Positions 1 through 8,579 of a stretch of DNA of 64,000 nt are shown here, in pieces. This DNA is from Pseudomonas bubulae (GTDB lineage: Bacteria > Pseudomonadota > Gammaproteobacteria > Pseudomonadales > Pseudomonadaceae), in NCBI RefSeq assembly GCF_900618535.1, contig NZ_UYJA01000002.1, positions 62,001-126,000 of the forward strand, given 5' to 3'. The first letter of the stretch is position 1. Each line of letters opens with the position of its first letter. Made by a program: the position numbers and the translations under genes. A model generated the notes under the pieces. That model had not been told where the DNA came from, did no database searches, and was given only the letters and a program-made list of their open reading frames with translations.

Positions 1-123
1 CTGATACAGCGCATTCAAGCTGTCATTGCTGAAATCGTAGGTCTGAGACATGTAAGCCTCGACCGAGAAATTCCACTTGATCGGCTCGCCATCATCCAAT
101 GTCGGTTTGTGCTCTGTTTGCAT
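1..123 (-). CDS. Unrecognised protein, N-terminal 41 residues only
   Basis: An ATG at the right edge opens a frame that stays open to the window start, giving 41 residues that begin MQTEHKPTLDDGEPIKWNFS and end YDFSNDSLNALYQ. The start lies two bases after the stop of the preceding minus-strand gene, so it belongs to the same operon as the acyl carrier protein and fatty-acyl-AMP ligase. The last residues faintly recall the opening of ferritin-like diiron proteins, where an ALY...QW motif is common, but 41 residues are too few to call a family. The function is unknown. Confidence 0.6.
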   Translation of the reverse strand, partial: MQTEHKPTLDDGEPIKWNFSVEAYMSQTYDFSNDSLNALYQ

Positions 124-125
124 GA

Positions 126-698
126 TCACACCTGTACGTGCGTGCATTTCGGTTGAGAGGTGGTGAACGGCTCATGCACAGGAGATGTGTGCACCTGTGC
201 CGCGAAGTAGTCCAGGTCGGGTAAGAACCACTCGGTGATGGCTGGCGTTTGCGCGGTATTCCAGGCTGCGATGTGCAGGAGGTTATCGCCGCCGTCCCAC
301 AGGTCGCGGCGAATCTGTTCGGCGCTGATCCAGACCACCGGCGTCTGTAGCTGGCGCGCCCAGAACAAGGCTTCGTTCCATAAATGGGCGCCCATCGTCA
401 CGCGTGGATCGAGCAGGTTTTTTGGCAACGCAAGGTCGATGGAAGGCATGCGTACCTGCGCCAGGAGAAGCGTCTGCTCACCGCAGCTGTCCCAAATGTA
501 CTGGGCCAGCGTGGACAGCAGGGTGTAGTACTGCTGGTTGTTGACCAGCACAGGCGCGGGATTGTCGTGTGCGTACACACTTCGGCGTGCATAGTCTTGC
601 GTTTCGAGCAGTGGCAGGTTGCGAGCCGAACAAGGGATCGCCAGGTTGTAATCGGGGTTACGCTGCAACAGCAGGGAACAGGTTTGCGCGCTCTTCAC
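126..698 (-). CDS. Uncharacterised protein of the FAAL/ACP cluster
   Basis: This 190-residue protein has no signal peptide, membrane segment or motif I recognise. The start is GTG, preceded by an AAGGTG ribosome binding site, and overlaps the upstream stop in a GTGA arrangement, so it is translationally coupled to the KAS III-like gene. It contains several Trp residues in the second half (WNEALFWARQ, VVWISAEQ, RRDLWDGGDN) and a Thr/Pro-rich tail. Its position between a degenerate ketosynthase and a further operon gene suggests a partner protein or tailoring role in the same pathway; that is inference from context only. Confidence 0.75.
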   Translation of the reverse strand: MKSAQTCSLLLQRNPDYNLAIPCSARNLPLLETQDYARRSVYAHDNPAPVLVNNQQYYTLLSTLAQYIWDSCGEQTLLLAQVRMPSIDLALPKNLLDPRVTMGAHLWNEALFWARQLQTPVVWISAEQIRRDLWDGGDNLLHIAAWNTAQTPAITEWFLPDLDYFAAQVHTSPVHEPFTTSQPKCTHVQV

Positions 699-1573
699 AT
701 TTCACCTTCCAATGCATAGTGCAGATCAGGCGCGAGGGTTATCTGGGCAATCGAAAAATAGCCGTTCATTGCCAGCGAAGAAACGATGCAATCGCTACCC
801 GTGTGCGCGGAACCCGCGCCCAGCTCCCCCAATAGCGAAAGCCAGGGGTCGCTGCCGAATGAATGGCCAAATCGTTGATAATGGTCGGCGTGCACAGACG
901 AAGTGTCGAAGCACTTGAACAGCGCGCGGCGCGACATCTCTGGAAAAAACGGTACTGCAATGCCTAGACCTGGCCGGCTTTCGGTGAAACTGCGCAGGTT
1001 TCGTCCTAATTGCAGTAGCGCATTAGCCTGGCTTGAAGTGCCGATGACCAGCATGTTTTTGGCCTCTGGAATCACGTCAATCACTAACGTGCAGATGCCA
1101 AAACCGGAATTCCCCCAGCGGTTGTTGCCTAACCAGTAAGTAAAATTGTGGATATCGGTATCGACAATCTGCAGTAACAGCCTGCGACGACCGCTGAACT
1201 GAGCCTTCCCCTGGATATATCGCAGGATGAAACCCCAGCCCGTGCATTCATAGGCGTTGGTGACCCAGTCAGGACGGCGCCCATACTGGGTGGCTATCGC
1301 CTCCTGGAAATAGCCTGCATGTGGCGAACCGTCTGCCAAAAACTGTGACAGCACAGTAGAGCTCACCACGTAATCGTCGATAGGGCCTGCGTCGCTTGCA
1401 TAGCGGCAAGCCTCATCGCCTACCCGCTGCCCCAATGCCAACGCTGCATCCTCCAGGCTGACCTGGTGCGATACAAAGGGCGTTTCTGTGCGTCGGTAAG
1501 CTAGCGTATGGACCCTGAAAGCCGGAGCGGTGCCAAGCGACTGCGTTGATGCAAAGGGCTGCGAGTTCGACAT
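695..1573 (-). CDS. Degenerate KAS III-like (thiolase-fold) protein
   Basis: The 292 residues follow the order of a 3-oxoacyl-ACP synthase III fold. A putative nucleophile elbow ECTGW puts Cys110 where KAS III has its active cysteine. Next comes RRRLLLQIVDTD, like the strand after the dimer interface, then a GFGICTLVIDV stretch resembling the usual 'FGDGAGAVVL'. The segment aligned with the catalytic His loop reads VPFFPEMSRRALFK (no His), and the GNTSAA-like segment reads FGHSFGSDP (no Asn). At 292 residues it is shorter than the usual 310-350. It may be an acyl-transfer or partner subunit rather than a condensing enzyme. The assignment rests on my reading of motifs, not an alignment. Confidence 0.5.
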   Translation of the reverse strand: MSNSQPFASTQSLGTAPAFRVHTLAYRRTETPFVSHQVSLEDAALALGQRVGDEACRYASDAGPIDDYVVSSTVLSQFLADGSPHAGYFQEAIATQYGRRPDWVTNAYECTGWGFILRYIQGKAQFSGRRRLLLQIVDTDIHNFTYWLGNNRWGNSGFGICTLVIDVIPEAKNMLVIGTSSQANALLQLGRNLRSFTESRPGLGIAVPFFPEMSRRALFKCFDTSSVHADHYQRFGHSFGSDPWLSLLGELGAGSAHTGSDCIVSSLAMNGYFSIAQITLAPDLHYALEGEM

Positions 1574-1604
1574 GTTGAGCTTCTGGTATGAGGGTGGCTG
1601 GCGA

Positions 1605-1850
1605 TCAGGCGACTTGTTGCTGCTGCAACTGCGAGTCGATTTGCTCCAGAGTGGTGTACTGCGTGATGTTCAGTTGCTCAGGATCAATCGATCCGTAGAG
1701 CTGTTCGCAATAGACGATCAGCTCAACCACGTTGAGTGAATCGATACCCAGTTCGCCCAAACCGACATGGGTATCGACGGATTCGATATTGAGAATCTTG
1801 GCGGCTTCTTTCTTCAGAAGTTCCAGCGTGTTGAGGGTTTCAGTCGTCAT
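1605..1850 (-). CDS. Free-standing acyl carrier protein
   Basis: An 81-residue acidic protein with the phosphopantetheine attachment motif GIDSLNVVEL; Ser38 is the expected attachment site. Length and helix pattern fit a discrete ACP. It probably carries the acyl group that the fatty-acyl-AMP ligase encoded two genes upstream activates, since FAALs pass acyl adenylates to ACPs. It is clearly not the housekeeping AcpP: the sequence around the DSL motif differs and the gene sits in an accessory operon. The stretch of glutamines near the C-terminus (LQQQQ) is unusual for an ACP. Confidence 0.9.
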   Translation of the reverse strand: MTTETLNTLELLKKEAAKILNIESVDTHVGLGELGIDSLNVVELIVYCEQLYGSIDPEQLNITQYTTLEQIDSQLQQQQVA

Positions 1851-1877
1851 TGGTGCATCTCCTGGGGTTAAAGCGGA

Positions 1878-2969
1878 TTAAAGTGAGTCGGATACGGGCT
1901 TGGCTACGCGCATGCTTGCGCGCAATTCGTGATAACAGCGGTAAGAGCTGCCTTCCATTTTGGTAAACGCCAACAGATCACGCTGGTCGAGAAAACTCGG
2001 TACGGCAGAGCGGCTGACCAGATGCAAAAGCAGTTCATTGGAGGCGAATTTCAGTGCCAGCACGCGGTGCACGTCTTCGCTCTCATAGCGGTCGGACAGC
2101 GTCTTGGTACGGGCGGCGGCAGCGATGAAGTCGCGTGACGCGCGTTCGTCGGGTGTCAGTTCGAGGCGGCCCTGACTTGCCAGCCAGTCAACATGGGCCA
2201 TCAGTGCGCGCACCAGGAAAGGCCGTACCGTCGTCAGGTATTTATTGAGTACCGCAGGGCCGCCCACTTTCAGACGATCTTCTTGGGAAACCTGCACCGT
2301 GCCCTTGACGTTCCCCAACTGCACGACATCGCCGAGAAAGGGCTCGCCGCAGAGGGTTCGCTTGAGGGTCTTGTATTGCTCGGGCCAGACCAGGAAGGCC
2401 GAGGGGAAAAACGAGCCCGGCGTGCGGGCGGCAACGATTGCCATGCCATCAAGGTTGGCGTACATGCCCCATACCTTGTCGATATGCAGCTTGAAACCAT
2501 CCCCTTCAGGCTGGGCGACAGTGCGCCAGCTAGTGAGGGTAGGGCCGCCGGCATCACTCATCAGAAAACGCAGGGCACTGCCCGCATCAATGCTGGCGCG
2601 CGCCCGTTCGTATTGATCCGGCGTCAGGAACAGCGAAAACAAATGGGCGAAGTTCTGCATGAACGATCGGTAGTGCAACGCCAGACCGTCTTGCTGAATG
2701 CGCTCCAGAATATGTTCCAAGTCATGGCTCGGCTGCGACAGGGCCACCGAGGGGCGGTTTAATTGCTCGGCAGGCTCATAGTCTTGCGGTGTCTGCGAAA
2801 TCAACATATCTGAATCCATCAGTCGCACTGAAGCGCGCGAAATAATATGGATCAAGTGAGCGGGCAGTTCGCCGTATGTCGATAAGCGATGAAGAACCGG
2901 TTGTGCACACACATTCAATAATGAATGGCGTGACGAAGCCGTATCCCCACCTTGCGTCAAAGTGTGCAT
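1878..2969 (-). CDS. Acyl-CoA dehydrogenase-like protein
   Basis: The protein has 363 residues. The middle reads like the beta domain of an acyl-CoA dehydrogenase: SDAGGPTLTSW where the family has its TEP/GSD stretch, then EGDGFKLHIDKVWGMYANLDGMAIVAA, which matches the 'G...L.G.K.WI.NA..AD' pattern. A C-terminal helical part follows. The N-terminal 60 residues are atypical and no catalytic base can be assigned safely. In an operon with a FAAL and an ACP it could oxidise an ACP-bound acyl chain, as dehydrogenases do on carrier proteins in pyrrole and alkenyl pathways, but it may also have lost catalysis. Confidence 0.55.
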   Translation of the reverse strand: MHTLTQGGDTASSRHSLLNVCAQPVLHRLSTYGELPAHLIHIISRASVRLMDSDMLISQTPQDYEPAEQLNRPSVALSQPSHDLEHILERIQQDGLALHYRSFMQNFAHLFSLFLTPDQYERARASIDAGSALRFLMSDAGGPTLTSWRTVAQPEGDGFKLHIDKVWGMYANLDGMAIVAARTPGSFFPSAFLVWPEQYKTLKRTLCGEPFLGDVVQLGNVKGTVQVSQEDRLKVGGPAVLNKYLTTVRPFLVRALMAHVDWLASQGRLELTPDERASRDFIAAAARTKTLSDRYESEDVHRVLALKFASNELLLHLVSRSAVPSFLDQRDLLAFTKMEGSSYRCYHELRASMRVAKPVSDSL

Positions 2970-3036
2970 AGTGTGTGATCCAGTATTTGAAAGTTGCAGT
3001 GCTTCAGTGTGTCGATGTTATTGGCGTGGTTGTAGA

Positions 3037-4773
3037 TTAACTAACAAGCTGTTCGCGATCGGCCTTGTCTTTGTTGTCCAGTACGGTTTGCAGATAAATA
3101 GTTCGGCATTCCAGGCGCTTGAGTTTGTTGCTGGTCGTACGTGGCAAACTTCCGGGTAGCACGAATGTAATGGCGTGGGCACCAAATCCGAACTTCTCAC
3201 GCAATTGGTTTTGAAGTTGGGTGCGCAGTTCGATAGGGTTATGCTTCGTTTCAAGCTCGATCAGAATCGCCAGGCTCTCGGTTCTCTGTGTCTCGTCGTA
3301 GATACCGAAGGCCGCTATTGCATTACCCCCGCTGGCCAATAAAGGGTGTGAGGCAATGACGTCTTCAATTTCATGGGGGAAATAATTACTGCCACGGATA
3401 ATGATGAGTTCTTTCTTGCGGCCGAGTACAAACAAGTGCTCATCCACGCGATAACCTATATCCCCGGTCGCAAACCAGTCGCCGCTCTGGTAGTGCTCGG
3501 TCTGGCCTTCGGCGGGTAAATAGCCGGACATGACCGAAGAACCACGTATGAAAATTTCGCCCACTTCGCGGTCCTTGGCGTCGGAACTGTCCAAAGCCCT
3601 TACCGCCACTTGCATCCCGTCAATCGGCCGGCCCATCGACAGTACGGTTTCTACCCGCCGACTGTTATCGTCGGCGCGGCGTGCCTGCCAATGATCGATT
3701 ACCGCGCCGGAGTCGATACGGTCAGGAATCACGTAGGAGAGCGCCTGCTTGTCGTAATCAAAGGTCGTGTTATGCATGGTCACTGCCAGCGTCGATTCCG
3801 CCATGCCGTAGCAGGGTTGCAGCGCAGAACGTGAAAGGCCGTGGGGCGAGAATGTCTGTGCAAACTCCCTCAGGCAGGCTTCATCGACCCTTTCGGCGCC
3901 GACAAAGATATTGCGCAACTTGCTCAGATCCACCTCTTTCATTGACGCTTCGCGGTAACGGCGAATGCAATACTGCAGGGCGAAAGTCGGCGCCGCCGTG
4001 GTGGTTGCGCCAAAGCTGGACATGCGCTTGAGCCAGCCAAGCGGGTTGCGAATAAAACTGGCCGGCTGCATCAATAGCAGCGGTGCCTGGTAATACAGGT
4101 TCGACAGTAGCGTCACCAGGCCCATGTCGTGATGCAGCGGCAGCCAGGACGCAGAGGCGTCGCCGCGTTCGACACTGTAGCCAACAACACCGCCGATACC
4201 GCGCACATTGGCGATGACATTGCGATGGCTCAGGATGGCGGCCTTGGGGCGACCGGTCGAGCCCGAGGTCAGTTGCACATGATGGCCGCTGTCAGCCTGG
4301 CAGCGTTCCACGCGCACTGGAAACCCTGCGCTGGCAGCGAGGCTCACCTCTGCGCTCGTGACCACGCGTACAGGCAGGTTGGAAAGCAAGCGCTGGAGTG
4401 CCGGTGTATTGCTTTCGGATGCGATCAGCAGGCGCGGTGCAAACAACTGACAGGCCACATATATCTGATTGCGCGGTGAGTCTGCCATCAATCTTCCAGG
4501 CAGCGCGACGGTGCAAGGCAAGGCGCCAATCAACACGCATCCAGTCAGCAGTAACAAGTGATCGATCGATGCCGGCAGGGCAAGAATAACCAGGTCATTA
4601 CGAACAACCCCCAGTTCGGTCAGGGCTGAAGAGACCGCCAATGCTTGTTGTGCCAACGCTGCATAGGAAATGCTTTTTTCTTCCCCGTTCTCTTCTATAA
4701 CAGTAATTTGCCGCAGTGCACTTTGCTGTGGATTATCCAAGGCAGACAAAATAGCATCGATCATTGTTTCCAA
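3037..4773 (-). CDS. Fatty-acyl-AMP ligase (FAAL)
   Basis: This ANL-superfamily adenylating enzyme has 578 residues. It shows the A3 phosphate loop LTSGSTGRPKAA (168-179), LPLHHDMGL (211-219) typical of FAALs, the A5 motif CYGMAEST (321-328), the A7-type GDWFATGDIGY and a C-terminal LPRTTSNKLKR carrying the adenylation lysine. FAALs form an acyl adenylate and hand it to a carrier protein instead of CoA; an ACP gene lies two genes downstream. It is the first gene of the minus-strand operon, preceded by a weak GGAGA site and a long AT-rich leader region. A substrate cannot be read from sequence. Confidence 0.88.
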   Translation of the reverse strand: METMIDAILSALDNPQQSALRQITVIEENGEEKSISYAALAQQALAVSSALTELGVVRNDLVILALPASIDHLLLLTGCVLIGALPCTVALPGRLMADSPRNQIYVACQLFAPRLLIASESNTPALQRLLSNLPVRVVTSAEVSLAASAGFPVRVERCQADSGHHVQLTSGSTGRPKAAILSHRNVIANVRGIGGVVGYSVERGDASASWLPLHHDMGLVTLLSNLYYQAPLLLMQPASFIRNPLGWLKRMSSFGATTTAAPTFALQYCIRRYREASMKEVDLSKLRNIFVGAERVDEACLREFAQTFSPHGLSRSALQPCYGMAESTLAVTMHNTTFDYDKQALSYVIPDRIDSGAVIDHWQARRADDNSRRVETVLSMGRPIDGMQVAVRALDSSDAKDREVGEIFIRGSSVMSGYLPAEGQTEHYQSGDWFATGDIGYRVDEHLFVLGRKKELIIIRGSNYFPHEIEDVIASHPLLASGGNAIAAFGIYDETQRTESLAILIELETKHNPIELRTQLQNQLREKFGFGAHAITFVLPGSLPRTTSNKLKRLECRTIYLQTVLDNKDKADREQLVS

Positions 4774-5435
4774 TTTCCGATCTCCGGGAAGTCAATCAAA
4801 CAAGTCTGTCAAATATTACAAATTCAATACAACGCTCTAGTGAGCATACAAACCTGTAGTGCCCGGTCTGGCGGACTTTATGGGATGGAACAGTGTTTGT
4901 AAATCGGTCGGGTGAAAGTTTCATAATCTTTCATGTTCGTTTGTAGTCGGCGCTATTGCCCGGTTCTAAAGCAAGTTTATAGTTGTTTAAGTGTCTAAAC
5001 ACTTGTTACTCGGCGTTGGATGTTTTGTATTTAAGTCGTGCGCGCAGTCGTTTGCTTTTGTAGTACGTGTCGACTCTTTAGTTGTGGGAGTGTCTCGAAT
5101 AAGTCGTTGGTAGTGCGGGGTAAGCGTGCTCTTCAAGATCACGTATTTCGGCGCTTCCGGCGTATTCTTATAACGGGCGTACTCGTCGTCCAATGAGTAC
5201 TTTCTCTCCCGGTTTGGTGTTTGCTGCAGTTACGATGCCTGATCTTCGGGTTACACATTTTGTCTAGTGGTGTATTGAATGGCGGCAGTTTCAGGCAAGC
5301 CTCAACCGATTATTTCCCGCGCCTGACGTGTCATTGACTACGCTGTACCTGATCTAAATTACAGACGCGCCCTGTCTCGAACCTAATCCCTTCGATACGG
5401 TTGGCCTATCAAGGATGTGCAGGAGGCCCCCGGGT
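4774..5435. other. AT-rich gene-free gap between divergent genes
   Basis: This region separates the FAAL operon (leftward) from the mechanosensitive channel gene (rightward) and must hold both promoters. It is visibly richer in A and T than the flanking genes. It contains nested palindromes at 4985-5004 and no convincing gene: the one short frame inside it (TTG start at 5193, leftward) is Thr/Lys-rich with no family resemblance. No clear -35/-10 pair could be assigned by eye. Confidence 0.6.
4985..5004. promoter_or_regulatory. Nested palindromes, possible operator
   Basis: Two interlocked perfect inverted repeats share the same bases: GTTTA-N6-TAAAC (4985-5000) and AAGTGT-CTAA-ACACTT (4989-5004). 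No T-run follows, so a terminator is unlikely. The position in the gap upstream of the FAAL operon suggests a regulator site, but no regulator is identified. Confidence 0.35.
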
Positions 5436-7550
5436 TTGTACAAATTCAAAACAGTGTTTCTGCTTCTTGTCCTGTTGTGCTCGGGCAATGGCATGCTTTT
5501 GGCCGCCCCTACGCTGGCCTCTGTGATCAAGGCCGAGGAATCCGATGGCAAGCCTCCCGTGCTGGTGGATGGCGGGCTGCTGGGTGCCTTGGGTGCGGGG
5601 ATGGACGAGGTTCAAGGTCAGCTCGGCCTGAGTATGCAGTTGCTGGACGCCTGGCGTTTACGCACCGAGCGGGCGGCAGGTGAAGTAGGGCAACTGGTCG
5701 AGCAGGCATCCACACATCCTTCCTGGAGTGGTGTAGGCGACTTTTTCTTGCTGACGGTTATCTGGTCCGGCGTTTTTTTCGGGTTGATGCTCGCAGGAAG
5801 ATTGCTGGCGCGTTATTTGTGTACCACGCGTTCGATGGTTGACCGGCCACGCATCCAGACGCTGGTGGGTTATGTGGTGCCCTACATGTTGCCTGCGCTG
5901 GTCTCGTTGATGCTGGCCCTGTACGCCAGCCGCATGCTGCAAGACACCTTGGGTCGCTCGTTCGGCCTGACCCTGACCTATGCCGGCAGCGCCGGGGTGT
6001 TCTGTGTGGCGCTGGTGCTGTCACTGAGTACCTTGTTTGAAACGGGCCACAAGCGCCGCGCGGTGCAGATTATTCGTCAGTACTCGAAACGGGCGCTGTT
6101 CTTGATCGGCTTTTTTTCGGCACTGAGCGACGCAATGAGCAGCCCGCAAATTGCGCGGCAAATCGGCGGCAATATCGCCAGTTGTCTGTCGGTATTCGCC
6201 GGCCTGCTGGCGTGCGCCATTCTGGGCTGGCTGGTGGTACGGCTGCGGCGGCCCGTGGCTCACCTGATCCGCAATCGGGCCCTGGCACAACGGCTCGGGC
6301 AGCCAGCCTTGCAAGAGTCGTTGCGCATTTTTTCGGTACTCTGGTACTGGCCCGTGCTGCTGATGTTGCTGGTGAGCGCGCGCAATTTACTGGGCGTGGG
6401 TGAGGGCAGTGAACGTGCCTTGCGCAGTGCATTGCTGACATCGGGCCTGCTGATCGGCACGGTATTTCTGAGCACGATTCTGCATCATTCATTTCGGGCG
6501 CGAACCCAGCATACAGGGGCCTATAAAGAGCGTTTTATCGGTGTGGTTTACGCATTGCTGCGCATTGCCCTGGCCGTGACCTTTATTGAGTTGCTGGCGA
6601 AGATCTGGGGTTTCTCGCTGTTGGCCTTCGCTTCCGACAGCAATACCGGCAAGGTCATCAGTGACTCCCTGGGCCATATCCTGTTGATCCTTCTGGTGAC
6701 CTGGTTGACCTGGGTGGTGCTCGACACGGCCATTCAACAAGCGCTGGAACCGGCCACCAACCGGCGCGGGAGCCATGAGCCCAGTACGCGAATCAAGACC
6801 ATCCTGCCGCTGGCGCGCAATGCTATCAAAGTGATTCTGGTGGTGATCTGTACCATCACCACCATGGCCAATCTGGGGGTGAACGTCGCGCCCTTCCTTG
6901 CTGGCGCCGGGGTGATAGGCCTGGCCATCGGCTTTGGCTCCCAGCAGTTGGTGCAGGACGTGATTACCGGACTGTTTATCATTATTGAAGACACCATCTC
7001 GGTGGGTGACTGGGTGGTGATCGACTCCGCCCATGCCGGCACCGTCGAGGGGTTGACCATACGAACCCTGCGCCTTCGCGATTCGAGAGGTTTTGTCCAT
7101 TCGGTGCCTTTCGGTCAGATCAAGGCCGTCATCAACCATTCCCGGCAGTTTGCCTATGCCTTTTTTTCCGTGCAGTTCACCTATGACACCGATATGGACA
7201 AAGCGACGGCCCTGATTCGGGAAGCGGGGAGCCAGATCAGCAGCGATCCTCTGCTCAGCCTGAGCCTGCAGGGTTCGCTGACGATCTTTGGCGTCGACAG
7301 CATGAACCTCGATGGCGTGACCATAACCGCGCAGTTCCGAACCATGTCCGGGGCGCAGAACACTGTGAGCCGGGCATTCAATGACCGGCTTAAAAAGCTT
7401 GTGGATAAGTCGCCGGATGTTCACTTCGCACAGCATTATCCACAGGGGTTTCTGCTGCCCGTGCGGGAGCCGGAACAAACGCTGCCAGCGGACTCCTTGG
7501 CGCAACGGTCTACGGTATTACTGACTGATATTCCGCCCAGATCCCAATGA
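5436..7550 (+). CDS. MscS-family mechanosensitive ion channel (YbiO-like)
   Basis: A large inner-membrane channel of about 704 residues. It has an N-terminal signal or anchor (KTVFLLLVLLCSG), a periplasmic part to about residue 110, about ten membrane segments and a C-terminal MscS core. The pore helix and beta domain read AGAGVIGLAIGFGSQQLVQD, then GLFIIIEDTISVGDWV. The likely start is TTG at 5436, nine bases after a perfect AGGAGG; the ATG at 5415 lies before that ribosome site and would translate through it. Size and architecture resemble E. coli YbiO, so a role in relieving hypo-osmotic shock is inferred. It is monocistronic by spacing. Confidence 0.88.
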   Translation: MYKFKTVFLLLVLLCSGNGMLLAAPTLASVIKAEESDGKPPVLVDGGLLGALGAGMDEVQGQLGLSMQLLDAWRLRTERAAGEVGQLVEQASTHPSWSGVGDFFLLTVIWSGVFFGLMLAGRLLARYLCTTRSMVDRPRIQTLVGYVVPYMLPALVSLMLALYASRMLQDTLGRSFGLTLTYAGSAGVFCVALVLSLSTLFETGHKRRAVQIIRQYSKRALFLIGFFSALSDAMSSPQIARQIGGNIASCLSVFAGLLACAILGWLVVRLRRPVAHLIRNRALAQRLGQPALQESLRIFSVLWYWPVLLMLLVSARNLLGVGEGSERALRSALLTSGLLIGTVFLSTILHHSFRARTQHTGAYKERFIGVVYALLRIALAVTFIELLAKIWGFSLLAFASDSNTGKVISDSLGHILLILLVTWLTWVVLDTAIQQALEPATNRRGSHEPSTRIKTILPLARNAIKVILVVICTITTMANLGVNVAPFLAGAGVIGLAIGFGSQQLVQDVITGLFIIIEDTISVGDWVVIDSAHAGTVEGLTIRTLRLRDSRGFVHSVPFGQIKAVINHSRQFAYAFFSVQFTYDTDMDKATALIREAGSQISSDPLLSLSLQGSLTIFGVDSMNLDGVTITAQFRTMSGAQNTVSRAFNDRLKKLVDKSPDVHFAQHYPQGFLLPVREPEQTLPADSLAQRSTVLLTDIPPRSQ

Positions 7551-7694
7551 AGGCCTTTTAGCATGAGGCAGTTTGTCAGTGACGGGTGGGCAAGAAACCC
7601 GCAAAATGCGGCTATCTTGATTAGGGTCAGCAGCTTTCACGGCTGGTTTTCTGGTATACATCACCGTTCTAAATAGACTGAGCCTGCATACTTT

Positions 7695-8579
7695 ATGCGA
7701 ATGCGCCTTATGTTATTGGGCGGCGGAAATGCCCTCGGGCAGGCGCTGATTCGTCTGGGTGCCGAGGAAGACATCAATTTCCTAGCCCCGCGCCCGCCGC
7801 AAGACGGTTGGGACGCCGCGAGCCTCACGCAACTGCTCGATGACACCCGCCCGGATGCTGTCATCAACCTTGCGTACTACTTCGACTGGTTTCAGGCGCA
7901 GACAGTAAGCGAGTCGCGTCTTGCCGCCCAGGAGCGCGCTGTCGAGCGTCTGGCCGAGCTGTGCCAGCACCACAGCATCACCTTGTTGCAACCTTCCAGC
8001 TATCGGGTTTTCGATGGCTCGCGTGCGACGGCCTACAGCGAAAAAGACGAGCCCGTCCCGCTCGGGTTGCGCGGTCAGGCACTGTGGCGTATAGAACAAA
8101 GTGTGCGGGCCATTTGCCCGCAACATGTGCTGCTGCGTTTTGGCTGGTTGCTCGATGACAGCCCGGATGGCACCCTCGGGCGGTTTCTGGCCCAGGCCGA
8201 AAAACCGGGTGAGTTGTTGATGGCCGATGATCGACGGGGCAACCCGACGCCGGTGGATGATGCTGCGCGGGTGATTATCTCGGTACTCAAGCAGCTCGAT
8301 TGCGCGGCGCCGCTGTGGGGCACTTACCACTACGCCGGGCACGAAGCGACAACGCCGCTGGCGCTGGGGCAGGCAATCCTGGCCGAGGCCCGTAACCTGC
8401 ACGAACTGGCAATCGAAGCGCCGACACCCCAGGCGCACGCCGCGCGGCCCGACGCGGCAGAAGAACCCCAGCACGCGGTGCTGGCGTGCAAAAAAATTCT
8501 ACACACCTTCGGGATCAAGCCTCGCGCCTGGCGTGCGGCGCTCCCCACTTTACTGGACAGGTTTTATCGTCATGGTTGA
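7695..8579 (+). CDS. RmlD-like NAD(P)-binding sugar nucleotide reductase family protein
   Basis: An SDR protein of 294 residues of the RmlD_sub_bind type. It has an N-terminal LLLGGGNALGQAL (a G-x-G-N-x-L variant of the Rossmann loop), the DAVINLAYYFDWF segment, PSSYRVFDG and an RFGWLLDD region. The usual YxxxK is replaced: around the expected place the sequence reads LRGQALWRIEQSV, so classical SDR catalysis is doubtful. It overlaps the next epimerase gene by 8 bp, so the two are co-translated and probably act on one pathway. PAO1 has a comparable pair beside oprG, as I recall. Confidence 0.8.
   Translation: MRMRLMLLGGGNALGQALIRLGAEEDINFLAPRPPQDGWDAASLTQLLDDTRPDAVINLAYYFDWFQAQTVSESRLAAQERAVERLAELCQHHSITLLQPSSYRVFDGSRATAYSEKDEPVPLGLRGQALWRIEQSVRAICPQHVLLRFGWLLDDSPDGTLGRFLAQAEKPGELLMADDRRGNPTPVDDAARVIISVLKQLDCAAPLWGTYHYAGHEATTPLALGQAILAEARNLHELAIEAPTPQAHAARPDAAEEPQHAVLACKKILHTFGIKPRAWRAALPTLLDRFYRHG

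Noticed and set aside
4987..5193. Leftward 68-codon frame in the AT-rich gap
   Set aside because: It starts at TTG, is rich in Thr and Lys with no family features, and overlaps the palindromes; not supported as a gene.
6489..7505. Leftward frame of 338 codons inside the mechanosensitive channel gene
   Set aside because: Antisense shadow: His/Gln-rich with no start signal.
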